Part shown: positions 7,089-16,427 of the stretch, piece after piece
Position numbering within the stretch: position 1 is the first letter of the stretch
How the letters are laid out: each line of letters opens with the position of its first letter
From: Mucilaginibacter defluvii
GTDB taxonomy: Bacteria; Bacteroidota; Bacteroidia; Sphingobacteriales; Sphingobacteriaceae
Assembly (NCBI RefSeq): GCF_039543225.1
Contig: NZ_BAABJI010000002.1
Span: 1,302,001-1,366,000 of the forward strand
DNA length: 64,000 bases
Direction of reading: 5' to 3'
Translations under genes and position numbers: made by a program
Notes under the pieces: model-generated
What the model was told of the DNA's origin: nothing
What the model saw: only the letters and a program-made list of their open reading frames with translations
The model's database searches: none

Positions 7089-8630
7089 ATGGCACAGCAC
7101 GCAATTGAAGATCTAATTGAGGAAACAGTTTATCTGATAGATAAGGCAGACGCGCCCGATCGACAGAAACGCGAACGGCTGGTATCACTTTACAGCGTGC
7201 AAGCGCTTTATGATACCGGTTACACATATTTCAGGGTGATCGATATTTTACTAAAGTATCGGTTTGTTTATCGGATGTTGTTAAGCGATCAGCCGGATAC
7301 TTACCAAAGCTTTGGAGGAAATACTGGCTGGATAAAAAATTATGTGACTGATGAAGATGCGTATGCCATGCATGACGACGGGCAAATATACCTATACATT
7401 GATGCGGGGAGCCGTAATTGGGCAAGATTGTGCGACGCCGGATTACTAAATGAAAACGATTGCAAACCTGTTGCAGCCTCCCCTGCCCTGCAAGTTATTA
7501 ATGACTTATTGCAGGAGGCGGAAAAGCAGCAACGGTTAGATCTGATTACGAAATGGTATGGCTTGCTGGTAAATAGTTATCTGGATGGCACACTGGGATC
7601 CAATGAAGGATTAAGTGACAATTTTGATGATTGTTTGCGAAACCCGGAATTGTTAAACATAAGAGAGATAGCGAGGCGAAACAAGGTTAAGCGAAATAAA
7701 AGGTTGGATGAAGACCTGATATTACCGCTACTTGCCGATGAGGTGACAACGTCAGATGGACCGGAAAAGGAATACATCGCCCGTTTATTTCTGGAGCTGC
7801 GTAAAACACCGCAAGCGCTACAAAAAGGATTTGAGCAAGCATGTAAAGCACGCGAAAATGGCGCTAACCTAACCGGTGAACTATTAAATGGCAGCCTGAA
7901 TACGCTGATGATAGCTTCAGGCTGGGCAATTGCACCTCAACCCGCACTCAATATCTGGTTGTGGTATAAAGATGTATCAGCGGGCCGTAGGTTTGCATGG
8001 GTTATATATGAAGATGATAATAAAGCGCTGATAGCCTACCAAGGGTTGCAACATAAACTGCTCCTAAAATGGCAGCAGCGCAAAGCAGATACCGAACTGG
8101 CTCATCTTCACTTTTATCAAATGGCTATTGCATCGGTACCTGAAGACAGATTGCAGGACAAGAGAATTATACACCCGCATGGCGGCTGGCATTTTGACGC
8201 AGGTAAACCCCGAAAAACGCTTCAGGCAAATATTGATCATTTGGTAAATAGCCTCGCGCTGGCCGAAACAGCTTATTTTAATTATCTGGATGCTCATTTC
8301 CCCGAAGCTTACTTTACGCACGACCCGCAGGAACTGGTGCTTCTTGCTGAAGAAGGGGTTGATGGTACCGGAGTGGTTCCGGAGCACGTGTTATTTGACA
8401 GCGCTTACAGCATACTGCTTGTATTTGCATATCACTATCACGCTGCTAATGAGCCGGGCCATGCTAAGCTAATGCTTGATCTAGTTGAGGAAAAACTGAA
8501 AAATAAATCCAGACGAAACGCTTACGACGAGCGTTACCTATTACCCTTATTAATGGCAAGTCATAACGGACGGCTTTCTCAGCCTATGCCACCTATTTAT
8601 CATCATTTATTAATGAAAAGCTTACTTTGA
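7089..8630 (+). CDS. Uncharacterised 513-residue cytoplasmic protein
   Basis: I do not recognise this family. The protein is soluble and mostly helical, with many Leu/Ala/Glu heptad-like stretches, no signal peptide, no membrane segment and no visible catalytic motif. Aromatic-rich patches such as GGNTGWIKNYVTDEDAYAMH and HPHGGWHFDAGKPRKTL may mark conserved sites. It follows the DUF6985-like gene by 58 nt and precedes a secreted protein gene by 35 nt on the same strand, so the three are likely co-transcribed. Its start ATG at 7089 is preceded by an A/G-rich stretch. A helical-repeat scaffold is one possibility. Confidence 0.75.
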   Translation: MAQHAIEDLIEETVYLIDKADAPDRQKRERLVSLYSVQALYDTGYTYFRVIDILLKYRFVYRMLLSDQPDTYQSFGGNTGWIKNYVTDEDAYAMHDDGQIYLYIDAGSRNWARLCDAGLLNENDCKPVAASPALQVINDLLQEAEKQQRLDLITKWYGLLVNSYLDGTLGSNEGLSDNFDDCLRNPELLNIREIARRNKVKRNKRLDEDLILPLLADEVTTSDGPEKEYIARLFLELRKTPQALQKGFEQACKARENGANLTGELLNGSLNTLMIASGWAIAPQPALNIWLWYKDVSAGRRFAWVIYEDDNKALIAYQGLQHKLLLKWQQRKADTELAHLHFYQMAIASVPEDRLQDKRIIHPHGGWHFDAGKPRKTLQANIDHLVNSLALAETAYFNYLDAHFPEAYFTHDPQELVLLAEEGVDGTGVVPEHVLFDSAYSILLVFAYHYHAANEPGHAKLMLDLVEEKLKNKSRRNAYDERYLLPLLMASHNGRLSQPMPPIYHHLLMKSLL

Positions 8631-8665
8631 TAGGTTACCTTTTAAATAATAAATATTTATAGAAA

Positions 8666-9472
8666 ATGTTTTTAAAATCCAATGCCGTACAAAAAGCGAT
8701 ATCATCAAGATTAGCATGTTTAAATAAATGCTTTAAAATTTTTTGCTTCTTTTTGCTATGCTCTGCTACAAATGCTTATGCGGGCTGGTATGAGTGTTAT
8801 AATTTTAAAGGTAACGTTGGCAGTATGCCAATCACACTTTCGTTACAGATAAGGAAGGGTTATTTCGGTGAGCCCTCTAAAAAGAATTTTAACGCCATAG
8901 GTATTTACAAGTACGACAAATACAATTCTCCAATAAGGCTGGAGGGTATACTTGATGAGCGCAGCAAACGGGTTACGCTGTATGAACTTTCGGGTAAAAA
9001 GTATTCGGCTGTCTTCAGTTTCGTCTTCTCAGAAAATAAATGCAACAGATCATGGCAAAATATGACTACCGGAAAAAAGTTACCTGTTGATTTGGTATTT
9101 TTATCTAAGCTGGCCGATCTGGAACTGGAGCAAGCGTTCTCAAACGTTGATATTATGCAAGCGCAGTCTTTACCGGGATTTTACTTCCAGGGGAGTTATA
9201 AAAAAATAAAAGGCATTGATAGAGCTATAATGAATAAATTGAGGATTTTACGAAAAGGCGACGGGAAGCTGTTTCAAACCATCGATCTATCAAATACAGA
9301 GGAACCTACTGGCAACCTTATGACCATTATATTTGATAACTTAGAAGTGGTGAATGCGGGCAAGCAAACCATAGGTCTTTCCCGTAACATAGGAAATGAT
9401 CAATCTCCTTTAATCATTAAATGGAGTGCCAGGTTGAAACGCTTTGAATACGATGAATCCTCAGGCCATTGA
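8666..9472 (+). CDS. Secreted protein of unknown function
   Basis: A 268-residue protein. The first about 41 residues form a basic n-region followed by a hydrophobic core (FCFFLLCSATNAYAG) with a plausible signal peptidase I site after AYA. The mature part has no recognised domain. It alternates short beta-like segments with basic residues (for example KVTLYELSGKKYSAVF-like strands). Expected location is periplasm or outer membrane. It is the last gene of the rightward set beginning at 6044 and converges with the lipoprotein gene on the opposite strand. Confidence 0.7.
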   Translation: MFLKSNAVQKAISSRLACLNKCFKIFCFFLLCSATNAYAGWYECYNFKGNVGSMPITLSLQIRKGYFGEPSKKNFNAIGIYKYDKYNSPIRLEGILDERSKRVTLYELSGKKYSAVFSFVFSENKCNRSWQNMTTGKKLPVDLVFLSKLADLELEQAFSNVDIMQAQSLPGFYFQGSYKKIKGIDRAIMNKLRILRKGDGKLFQTIDLSNTEEPTGNLMTIIFDNLEVVNAGKQTIGLSRNIGNDQSPLIIKWSARLKRFEYDESSGH

Positions 9473-9574
9473 TATAGAATAAAATATCTTAATTATAAAG
9501 GAAAGTGCCTTTACAGATAACCTTACCCGCAAACATTTGTTATAAGGCCTTGTCGCTAAAATAACTTAATAATG

Positions 9575-10972
9575 TTATGGTTTATCCCAAATGGTTTCAG
9601 GATATGTAATATTTACTTCATATTTATCATACCGTATAACGTTTTTCTGTACGCCTGAAGATGCCGTTTCCTGAAAAGGCAAAAGCAAACCATTGCTCGT
9701 ACGCAAGTCTTTGTAAACAGAGCTCGATACCGACTTTCCTGCGTTATTTGCTTCGCCCACGAGCTGAAATTCTTCGTTGAGCATAAATACAAATTGCTTA
9801 CCGTCTTTCACGGTTGTTATGGCGTTTCCTGCCTTAAAGGCCTTGATGTTTTTTATGGACAGTCTTCGCAGTTGTTCCTTACGAAGCCCGAGAATACCGG
9901 AGCTGAATGCAGCCCTCATTTCGCTAACACGGTTAGCCGGCAACTGACTTATTTTGTCTTGTTGCCACATCCAGCCCTTTTGCCCCTCAACCTGTTCCAC
10001 TTGCACCAGTTTTTCATTCTGTCTAACTTCAAGCCTTAACCGCTGCCCGGCTATATCTACATAACTGTTGATCTTTAATCCCTGCATGGTTGCAGTAAAA
10101 CCTATGAATTTTAAGTCATCCAATATTGTGCCTCCATGTACTGCATTGGCTTTAAGCAGCATTTCTTTAGGGTCAGTTACAGAGGTAGTTTCAGTTGTTC
10201 CGGTACGGTTGCTTTTACTTTCAGCAATTGCCGCATTACCGGTCTTATTTCCAGCTGTACTTTTATCTTCCTGCCCTTCTTTATTTTTCATAAAAAAGAT
10301 TCCGCCATCGATAACGGCCATAATGGGTTTATAAGCTGGTCTGCAGAAAAACGAATGGGTTTCCGTTTTACCGTTATCAAATTTAAGCGTCAGGAGCCCT
10401 TTGTTAATTGTATACGTACCTTCCCCGCTGCTTTTACGGCTGCTGCCACCGCCAACGTTACCTATTACAGCCGTTGCCCTTGCCTTGTTATTACTAAAGT
10501 GGCCTTTCCCGTCAAACCGCAGTGTATTATCTGTGCCAACGCCTACATATACCGTACCGCTGCTGCCTCCGCCGGAGCTGCTCATTTTACTAAACTCATA
10601 AACGCCGGCAGGTATACTGGAATCACTTGGCTGGTAAACCAGTGAATAACCTCCGGCGTCTATATTACCGTCTGAATCCAGCTTGTATTGATGTGTACGA
10701 CCACTTTTAGTAAATTTTAGCGTGATGTTTTTACCCGATACGGTGTAGCTGCCATCAACGCGGGTTTTCCAGTCTGTTTCTTCAAGCTTATCGGTAAACG
10801 TACCGTTCGGACGGAACAAAAATGCATTATCATACCTATCCATTCCGCCGCCCATTACAGCCGAAGGAACAACTTCCAGGCCGGCATAAACTCCATTTAA
10901 AGTTTTAGTCTGTCCGCAGGCACTGCTCGTAAGCAGAGCCAGCAGCAATATATGATTTACAATAGTTCTCAT
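9575..10972 (-). CDS. Large lipoprotein, unknown function
   Basis: I set the start at 10972, where MRTIVNHILLLALLTSSAC gives a textbook lipoprotein signal with lipobox S-S-A-C. The longer frame up to 11017 would add 15 residues before it. About 465 residues follow. The N-terminal half has two related segments of the type NGTFTDK...DGSYTVSGKNITLKF and GKGHFSNN...EGTYTINKGLLTLKF, which look like duplicated small beta domains. The C-terminal half (about 280-465) contains KMLLKANAVHGG-like helix and then alternating strands with GMWQQ-like motifs, reminiscent of outer-membrane-lipoprotein (LolA-like) sorting folds, though I would not name it. It lies downstream of a small membrane protein gene. 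Confidence 0.75.
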   Translation of the reverse strand: MRTIVNHILLLALLTSSACGQTKTLNGVYAGLEVVPSAVMGGGMDRYDNAFLFRPNGTFTDKLEETDWKTRVDGSYTVSGKNITLKFTKSGRTHQYKLDSDGNIDAGGYSLVYQPSDSSIPAGVYEFSKMSSSGGGSSGTVYVGVGTDNTLRFDGKGHFSNNKARATAVIGNVGGGSSRKSSGEGTYTINKGLLTLKFDNGKTETHSFFCRPAYKPIMAVIDGGIFFMKNKEGQEDKSTAGNKTGNAAIAESKSNRTGTTETTSVTDPKEMLLKANAVHGGTILDDLKFIGFTATMQGLKINSYVDIAGQRLRLEVRQNEKLVQVEQVEGQKGWMWQQDKISQLPANRVSEMRAAFSSGILGLRKEQLRRLSIKNIKAFKAGNAITTVKDGKQFVFMLNEEFQLVGEANNAGKSVSSSVYKDLRTSNGLLLPFQETASSGVQKNVIRYDKYEVNITYPETIWDKP

Positions 10973-11017
10973 AATTTTATCTGCACAGCTGAAACATAAC
11001 ATATCCATTAATTGCAA

Positions 11018-11362
11018 TTACATGTTATAGTGTTTCTTTGATAAATCTTCTTTGGAACTAAGCCGTATAACTCTATCAATTAACATGAACAGGCCTATAG
11101 CGAAGACGACCGTACCCAACAGGCTAATAATTCCTCCTATCGTATAATAAGTGATCATATTTTCTGAGGTCATAGCCCGCGACTCTGCATAATAGGGAAG
11201 ATAAGTAAATAAACAACTCATAATAAACCCTATTCCGGCTCCTACAAATAGAAAAATGGAATCTAAATTTCTTCTTCGTATCAAATAATATGCAGTTGCA
11301 GTAAATACCAGTAATGGCGCAACTAAAGAAATTAAATTTTGAAATATTCTCAGAAGTTCCAT
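11018..11362 (-). CDS. Small multi-helix membrane protein
   Basis: Starting at the ATG at 11362 (MELLRIFQNLISLV) gives about 114 residues with three to four hydrophobic helices (approx. 7-27, 36-56, 75-98). An in-frame TTG at 11422 would add 20 residues but is less likely. The C-terminus is charged (RLSSKEDLSKKHYNM). No family recognised. The stop at 11018 lies 45 nt before the lipoprotein ATG at 10972, so both genes probably share a transcript running leftward. Confidence 0.6.
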   Translation of the reverse strand: MELLRIFQNLISLVAPLLVFTATAYYLIRRRNLDSIFLFVGAGIGFIMSCLFTYLPYYAESRAMTSENMITYYTIGGIISLLGTVVFAIGLFMLIDRVIRLSSKEDLSKKHYNM

Positions 11363-11413
11363 AAGCTTTGGTTTAGTTATATTCAATAAAACATGTATAA
11401 CATCAAATGCACC

Positions 11414-11431
11414 TAAGATCAAATGATCTTA
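11414..11431. repeat. TAAGATCA-AA-TGATCTTA palindrome
   Basis: A perfect 8-bp inverted repeat with a 2-nt spacer, 52-69 nt upstream of the ATG at 11362. The position fits an operator for the leftward membrane protein/lipoprotein pair. No hairpin terminator signature, since there is no adjacent T run of length. Confidence 0.4.
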
Positions 11432-11674
11432 AATAAATTTTGTTTTTACTGAAAGTAATTTAACCCATCCTCATACATAGGATTCCACCCCAAACCAACC
11501 AACGGAGATTTATTTGTAGTCAACAAAAAGATCGGATATCAAGATGATTCATCTAAGAAACAGTAAATATACATATCAGGATACTCTATTTTCGATTCAA
11601 AAATTAAGTGAGGTTTCCGCATCCCGATAAAAGCAAATTTTTATAAGCTCAAGTGAGCTCCAAGTTTTATAAAT

Positions 11675-11934
11675 TCAGTGTCCGAAGGTTTGAGCTTTAA
11701 ATTTAAGGCGTGCCGCATCCGTGAGCTCAGCAACGATTTGCATCTTCAACTCCTGTAACACGCTTCCGTTAAACTGATTTAACCATGACGTTGCCCGGTC
11801 TGCTATTTCTTTAAGCTCGTCTGTACCCAGACTGTCTTCCAGGTTTAATTCAATCGTAATTTCTCCAATACCGGGCAAACTCGTAATACCGTAAGTTTGT
11901 CTTCAACTCGATTAAAATCTTTGAATTCGTTCAT
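11675..11934 (-). pseudogene. Small gene interrupted by a one-base frameshift
   Basis: An ATG at 11934 opens MNEFKDFNRVEDKL, then the frame runs into a stop. The adjoining frame continues TYGITSLPGIGEITIELNL and on to a stop at 11675. Joining the two at about 11895 restores a protein of roughly 83 residues. One missing base in the AAACTTACGG segment explains it. Only the downstream part (67 codons, with a TTG) is an uninterrupted ORF. The restored protein is acidic and helical and no family is recognised. A true mutation, a sequencing error or a programmed shift cannot be separated from sequence alone. It stands alone, facing away from the gene at 12060. Confidence 0.55.
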
Positions 11935-12011
11935 TGATATAGGATGATCACTTATCTTTTATAAGCAAGCTTTGGCTAAAAATCTTAAACGTAAAGCAAT
12001 ACGGTTTATTT

Positions 12012-12031
12012 ATATCACAATGTTGTGATAT
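12012..12031. promoter_or_regulatory. Perfect 20-nt palindrome, probable operator
   Basis: ATATCACAATGTTGTGATAT has 9-bp arms and a 2-nt centre. It sits just upstream of a -7 box (12036-12043) and would cover the -33 region, as expected of a repressor or activator site. The half-site ATCACA/TGTGAT is shared with the dyad at 3852-3864. Confidence 0.6.
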
Positions 12032-12035
12032 TTAC

Positions 12036-12043
12036 TAATTTTG
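12036..12043 (+). promoter_or_regulatory. Bacteroidota -7 box for the 374-residue membrane protein gene
   Basis: TAATTTTG fits TAnnTTTG exactly. The start codon at 12060 is only 16 nt beyond it, giving a leader of about 10 nt or less, so translation may be nearly leaderless. Confidence 0.5.
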
Positions 12044-12059
12044 GGTATTAAACTAATAT

Positions 12060-13184
12060 ATGAGGATGTTTTATTGGTTTTGCGGTGTAACAATTGGGGG
12101 GCTTTTTACCTTTTTAGGATTAAAAATATTTAATAATAAACCGATAGAAAGCGACAAACTGCCGAGCGAATTTGAGCGTTATCAATCATTTGATAGCGTA
12201 AAAATTGTCAGATCCGCAAAATTGTCAATGGCGCTGTTTTTGGAGAGCACGGAAGACATACAATATTTTTTTACCCCGGAAAATAAAATGATCACCTATT
12301 CAGTTCAAAACAAAACAGACAATCGATTTACGAAGGTCGATAAGGCCGGAGAGATCACCGATTACTTAATTATCCATAGCAAACCTCATGATATCGTATT
12401 TGTGAACGGGTTTATCATAGATAAAAAAAAACGCAATTATTACACATGGAGTTTTAATGGCAATAAGCAAGCCTATCCAATCACCATGCAAAATGATCGG
12501 TTGGATTGGGATGTGAATAAGCAGCAGGAACAAATCTCAAATATCGTAAATGCTTCTCCCTGGGTTTTGGTAGACTATGACTATATAAGCCCGGAGCCCA
12601 ACAAGCCGGTTGGCGACGAAATACCAACTACACAAGCCATGAATACTTACGCAATGCTGACCTATTTCATAAATGGTGATTGTTTTAAATTTATCACAAC
12701 GCTTGATGTAACGGACAGGTTTCCGTATATCTACACAGAAAAACTACTGTTGAACAATCCTTTTAAGCACCATAATTCAAAAGTACCGGGAGGTAAAGAA
12801 ATCACTCTACGTCCTCATGTAAAATACCGTTATTATCAAAAGCTTAAGTTGGAAAAAGTTCGCTTTTCGGGTGGCGGCGGTAATGCACCGGGGTTTGACG
12901 TGATGCTCTACCATGGCAATCTCTTTACTGATGTATTGTATAAAAATGATACATTAAAATTAAAGGAATTTATGTATGAGTTTAACGATCGGAGTGTTTC
13001 CGATATAAAAATAAATGGCAAAAGTATCGGCACGCTTACCAAAAATAAAGCGCAGCCCCCGGCTATAATTGATGGCTATATGTATTACACGAACGAAAAT
13101 ATTGCATATGCTTTGTTCACTAATAATGACAAAAAGCTTTATATAATTAAACGGCGTAAAGACAACAGCATATCAGCAAAATGA
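12060..13184 (+). CDS. Membrane-anchored protein of unknown function
   Basis: This 374-residue protein has one N-terminal membrane helix (about 5-24, FYWFCGVTIGGLFTFLGLKIF). A long hydrophilic, beta-rich and lysine-rich domain follows, probably outside the cytoplasmic membrane. No cleavage site or lipobox is obvious. Recurrent features are aromatic strands (MYYTNENIAYALFTNNDKKLYI) near the C-terminus. I do not recognise a family. An alternative ATG lies 6 nt downstream. The gene looks AT-richer than the Kdp region that follows. It has its own promoter with a perfect 20-nt palindrome, so its expression is probably switched by a specific regulator. Confidence 0.7.
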   Translation: MRMFYWFCGVTIGGLFTFLGLKIFNNKPIESDKLPSEFERYQSFDSVKIVRSAKLSMALFLESTEDIQYFFTPENKMITYSVQNKTDNRFTKVDKAGEITDYLIIHSKPHDIVFVNGFIIDKKKRNYYTWSFNGNKQAYPITMQNDRLDWDVNKQQEQISNIVNASPWVLVDYDYISPEPNKPVGDEIPTTQAMNTYAMLTYFINGDCFKFITTLDVTDRFPYIYTEKLLLNNPFKHHNSKVPGGKEITLRPHVKYRYYQKLKLEKVRFSGGGGNAPGFDVMLYHGNLFTDVLYKNDTLKLKEFMYEFNDRSVSDIKINGKSIGTLTKNKAQPPAIIDGYMYYTNENIAYALFTNNDKKLYIIKRRKDNSISAK

Positions 13185-13524
13185 GCGTTAGAGCACTGAA
13201 CCATCTTTTGACTTGAGACGCCAGTTTTAAATTCGGTGATCATTTCGACTTTCTTATGTCCCACGCTTGTAATTCTTCATACTTAAAGTGCCCGGATGAG
13301 CAGGGTCAGCGGTGTTTCTGATATGTAAGTTGATGTGATTGATCTGGAGTGGTGCGGTGAGCTTTTAAATCAAATAAAGCCAAAAATGCACCCTACGGTC
13401 AAGCCTACTGTTTTACAAATAGCCATCCGGCTGTGAGCGTAATAGATATTAGCACCCTTTAAAGTAATGGTGTAACCAATTAGATAACTACTCTAACAGG
13501 TCTTTCATAGCCATAATCTCGTTA
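13185..13524. other. Intergenic region between convergent genes
   Basis: 340 bp with no convincing ORF, hairpin terminator or repeat. It contains the 3' ends of the rightward membrane protein gene and the leftward Kdp operon. Confidence 0.5.
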
Positions 13525-15282
13525 TTAAGCTTGTACACCAGGCAACCTGAAATAGAATCTGCTTCCTTCACCAAGCGCACTCTTCAATCCGATCTTACCT
13601 TGTTGCACTTCAATGAAGTTTTTAGAGATCGCTAAGCCGAGGCCCGACCCCGATTTATTTTGCCCATCGGTTGGAACTTGAAAGTAACGGTCGAATAATC
13701 GTTTTTGAAATTGCTCATCTATACCTTTACCAAAGTCGGTTACCGCAAATTCCACTTCCGGGCCGATCTTGTGAACGTCGATCAATACCTTAGATTTTTC
13801 CGGGCTATACCTAAGCGCGTTTGATAGGAAATTAACCAGCACCCAAGCTGTTTTCTCCACATCTACTTGAACCTTGGGCAAGCTCTTGTCAGCATCCACA
13901 ACCAATTCAACCTGTTTTTGCTCGGCTTGGAACTTGACAGCGTCCAATGCATAATTGACGATCTGCAATGGATCAGCTGGCATGAAATTCAATATAATAT
14001 TACCGGTCTCTACCTGCGAAAGATCCAAAAGTTCGCTGGTGATCTTTAACAATCGTTCGCTATCATCTTTAATGTGTTGCAGTAATTGTTGCTGCTCAGC
14101 GTTGAGGCTACCTATGCGCTCATCCAGCATAAGTTTTAAACTCATTTTAATGGATGATATAGGCGTTTTTAGCTCGTGGGATATCGTCGCTATAAAATTT
14201 GTCTTGGCTTCGTCTAGCTCTTTAAATTCGGTAACGTTGCGCAGTATATAAACTTTCCCGGCCGGCCGAACCGCATACTTGACACCTTCAGCATTGTTGC
14301 CGGACAGATTAGGCACAGTTACTTCATGGGTCTCCAATACAAAATGCGATTCTTTACCGTTTACAACGATCTTCAAGGGTTTATTGGCCGTCTGTTCGTT
14401 GACGATCATAGTCAGCAGGTCGTTATGCATGCTGATTTCGCTAATCTTTTTTCCCTCTGGCATTTTCTCTTCAAGGTTCAATATCTCCTTTGCCGCAGGG
14501 TTAATAAACAGTATTTCTCCTTTTTCCTCTACGCCAATGATCGCATCGCGCATTTTTCTGATGATAGCTTCGATCCTTCGTTTGTCAGAAAGTACAGTTG
14601 CAAGATTACTGTTTTCCCAATCTTTTAAACGACTGGCCATGCTGTTGAAGGCACGTGCCACATCAGCGAATTCATCATTGTGGGGAAGATCCAGCCGGGC
14701 CGAATAATTTTGGCGGCTGATCTCGGCAATACCATTCTGAAGTTTTCGCAGGGGCCCTGATATAAATCCTGGAAAGTTGACGCTGAAGCTGAAAAGCACG
14801 AGGAACGTAAAAGTACCGGCAAAAGCCAGCAAAACCGTTGTATTTTCGACAGATTTTTGCGCTGCATCATTTTTACGGACAATAGCCTGCATGTTTACTA
14901 CTTCGATCTGGAGCAAGGCGGCGCGTATGCGGCGTTGTTCAGCCATCAGTACGCTTTCAGGTGCTGATGGTGTGTTAAGCGCATTAAATGCAGCAGCCAA
15001 CTCATTTACGGCAGCCCGTTCACCGGGCTCAGTGATATTACGCTTTTCTTTGTCCTGGTAAATATTGAAGCGCTTGATGTCATCTTTGTCAAGACGCAGG
15101 GGGTTCTGATCCAGTACTTTTCGCATTTCGCGCACATAGTTCAGCGTTTCATAGTTATCTTTCAGGATAACCCGTGAACTTTTGGCAATCTCATTGATGT
15201 AAAACATCGATAAAGTGCCGAAAAAAAGTACTACGGCGAACAGGAAGCCGAAGCCGAGACGCAATTTGGCTTTTATTTTCAT
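13525..15282 (-). CDS. Sensor histidine kinase of the kdp operon (HAMP-PAS-HisKA-HATPase)
   Basis: A 585-residue inner-membrane kinase. A membrane helix at 8-30 and another at about 150-172 flank a periplasmic helical sensor. HAMP comes next (about 172-225, with FADVARAFNSMASRL), then a PAS-like domain (about 235-350). The H-box ATISHELKTPISSI lies near residue 370, with His as phospho-acceptor, followed by HATPase motifs (NALRYSPEK, DFGKGI, GSGLGLAISK). Its ATG overlaps the end of the KdpD-like gene by 4 nt, so the two are translationally coupled. Together they replace the single KdpD of proteobacteria: the upstream gene supplies the KdpD/USP sensor half and this one the kinase half. No response regulator gene is adjacent. 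Confidence 0.9.
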   Translation of the reverse strand: MKIKAKLRLGFGFLFAVVLFFGTLSMFYINEIAKSSRVILKDNYETLNYVREMRKVLDQNPLRLDKDDIKRFNIYQDKEKRNITEPGERAAVNELAAAFNALNTPSAPESVLMAEQRRIRAALLQIEVVNMQAIVRKNDAAQKSVENTTVLLAFAGTFTFLVLFSFSVNFPGFISGPLRKLQNGIAEISRQNYSARLDLPHNDEFADVARAFNSMASRLKDWENSNLATVLSDKRRIEAIIRKMRDAIIGVEEKGEILFINPAAKEILNLEEKMPEGKKISEISMHNDLLTMIVNEQTANKPLKIVVNGKESHFVLETHEVTVPNLSGNNAEGVKYAVRPAGKVYILRNVTEFKELDEAKTNFIATISHELKTPISSIKMSLKLMLDERIGSLNAEQQQLLQHIKDDSERLLKITSELLDLSQVETGNIILNFMPADPLQIVNYALDAVKFQAEQKQVELVVDADKSLPKVQVDVEKTAWVLVNFLSNALRYSPEKSKVLIDVHKIGPEVEFAVTDFGKGIDEQFQKRLFDRYFQVPTDGQNKSGSGLGLAISKNFIEVQQGKIGLKSALGEGSRFYFRLPGVQA

Positions 15283-16409
15283 GATAGTATAACTAAGTCA
15301 GTTTCTTTAGCTGCGATATTATTAAGTAACTCATTAAATACAGCTGTCCGCAAGATTACCTGGAATAAGCTGAGGTGCGGTTTGCCGATACAAATGGTAG
15401 TGATCTCACGCTCATCTGCCACTTTCATGATGGTTTTGGTGATCTGGTCGCTTTTGATCTTGATGAGTTCCGCGCCTAACTCGGTAGCCAGCTTGAAGTT
15501 ATTGATAAGATGACGTTGTTTGTCCGGTTTAATTCGATCCATGCTTTCGCTGCTACTCTGCACATAAAGCACGATCCAGGGTGAGCGGTAATACGACGCC
15601 AGCCTGGCCGTTTTACGGATGACGACCTTAGCCGTTTCATGATTGGAAGAGATACAGGCCAGGAACTTCTCCGGTCTTAACTTGATCTGTTTAGGCACTT
15701 CTATGTCTATCTTCCGCTCCAGGTGGTGAGCTACTTCTTTCAGCGCCAATTCCCGCAATTGCAGAATCTTATCGCTCTGAAAAAAGTTCTGCAGTGCCCG
15801 TTCGATCTTTGCCTTGTCATAGATCTTGCCCTGCCTCAAGCGCTCGATCAGTTCATCTGCCGTAAGGTCGATATTGACGATCTCGTCAGCGATCTGCAGT
15901 ATATTATCCGGAATGCGTTCAGTAATGGTGATTCCCGTGATCTCTTCTACCTCTTCATTCAAACTTTCCAGGTGTTGGATATTCACAGCCGTAATCACGC
16001 TGATGCTGGCTTCCAGGATGTCCATAACGTCCTGCCAGCGTTTACTATTTTTACTGCCTTCGATGTTGGTATGTGCCAACTCGTCTACAACAACCACTTC
16101 CGGGTGCCGGTTAAGCACCGCCTGCAAGTCCATTTCTTCCAGGTCTTTACCCTTATAGAAAACGTGCCGCCGCGGTATCACAGGTAAACCGTCAAGCAAG
16201 GCATGGGTTTCTGCACGCAGGTGCGTTTCAATGTATCCAATTTGGATATCAATGCCGTTTTTCAGCAGGGAATGCGCCTCCTGTAGCATCCGGTAAGATT
16301 TCCCTACACCGGCACTCATCCCAATGTAGACTTTTAACTTACCCCGTCTGGACTTTTTGACCAGTTCAAGAAAATCTTTTATCGAGCCGTTTTTACTATC
16401 ACTGATCAT
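15279..16409 (-). CDS. kdpD: KdpD N-terminal sensor protein (KdpD + USP domains only)
   Basis: 376 residues matching the cytoplasmic sensor part of KdpD. Residues about 22-230 are the KdpD domain, with the Walker-A-like GMSAGVGKSYRML, the GIDIQIGYIETHLRAET segment and VVVDELAHTNIEGSKN. Residues about 248-376 are a universal-stress-protein-like domain. The transmembrane bundle and kinase of full-length KdpD are absent; those functions appear as a separate kinase gene overlapping by 4 nt. KdpD senses low potassium and controls kdpFABC. It is the penultimate gene of the leftward kdp operon, preceded by a porin gene and a hairpin. Confidence 0.93.
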   Translation of the reverse strand: MISDSKNGSIKDFLELVKKSRRGKLKVYIGMSAGVGKSYRMLQEAHSLLKNGIDIQIGYIETHLRAETHALLDGLPVIPRRHVFYKGKDLEEMDLQAVLNRHPEVVVVDELAHTNIEGSKNSKRWQDVMDILEASISVITAVNIQHLESLNEEVEEITGITITERIPDNILQIADEIVNIDLTADELIERLRQGKIYDKAKIERALQNFFQSDKILQLRELALKEVAHHLERKIDIEVPKQIKLRPEKFLACISSNHETAKVVIRKTARLASYYRSPWIVLYVQSSSESMDRIKPDKQRHLINNFKLATELGAELIKIKSDQITKTIMKVADEREITTICIGKPHLSLFQVILRTAVFNELLNNIAAKETDLVILS

Positions 16410-16427
16410 ATCTTATTTGGTTAAAAT

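Noticed and set aside
10136..10645. A 169-codon plus-strand ORF inside the lipoprotein gene
   Set aside because: Lies opposite a gene with a lipobox and coherent domains; the composition is not protein-like.
15723..16187. A 154-codon plus-strand ORF opposite kdpD
   Set aside because: kdpD motifs on the minus strand are unambiguous; this frame is its shadow.
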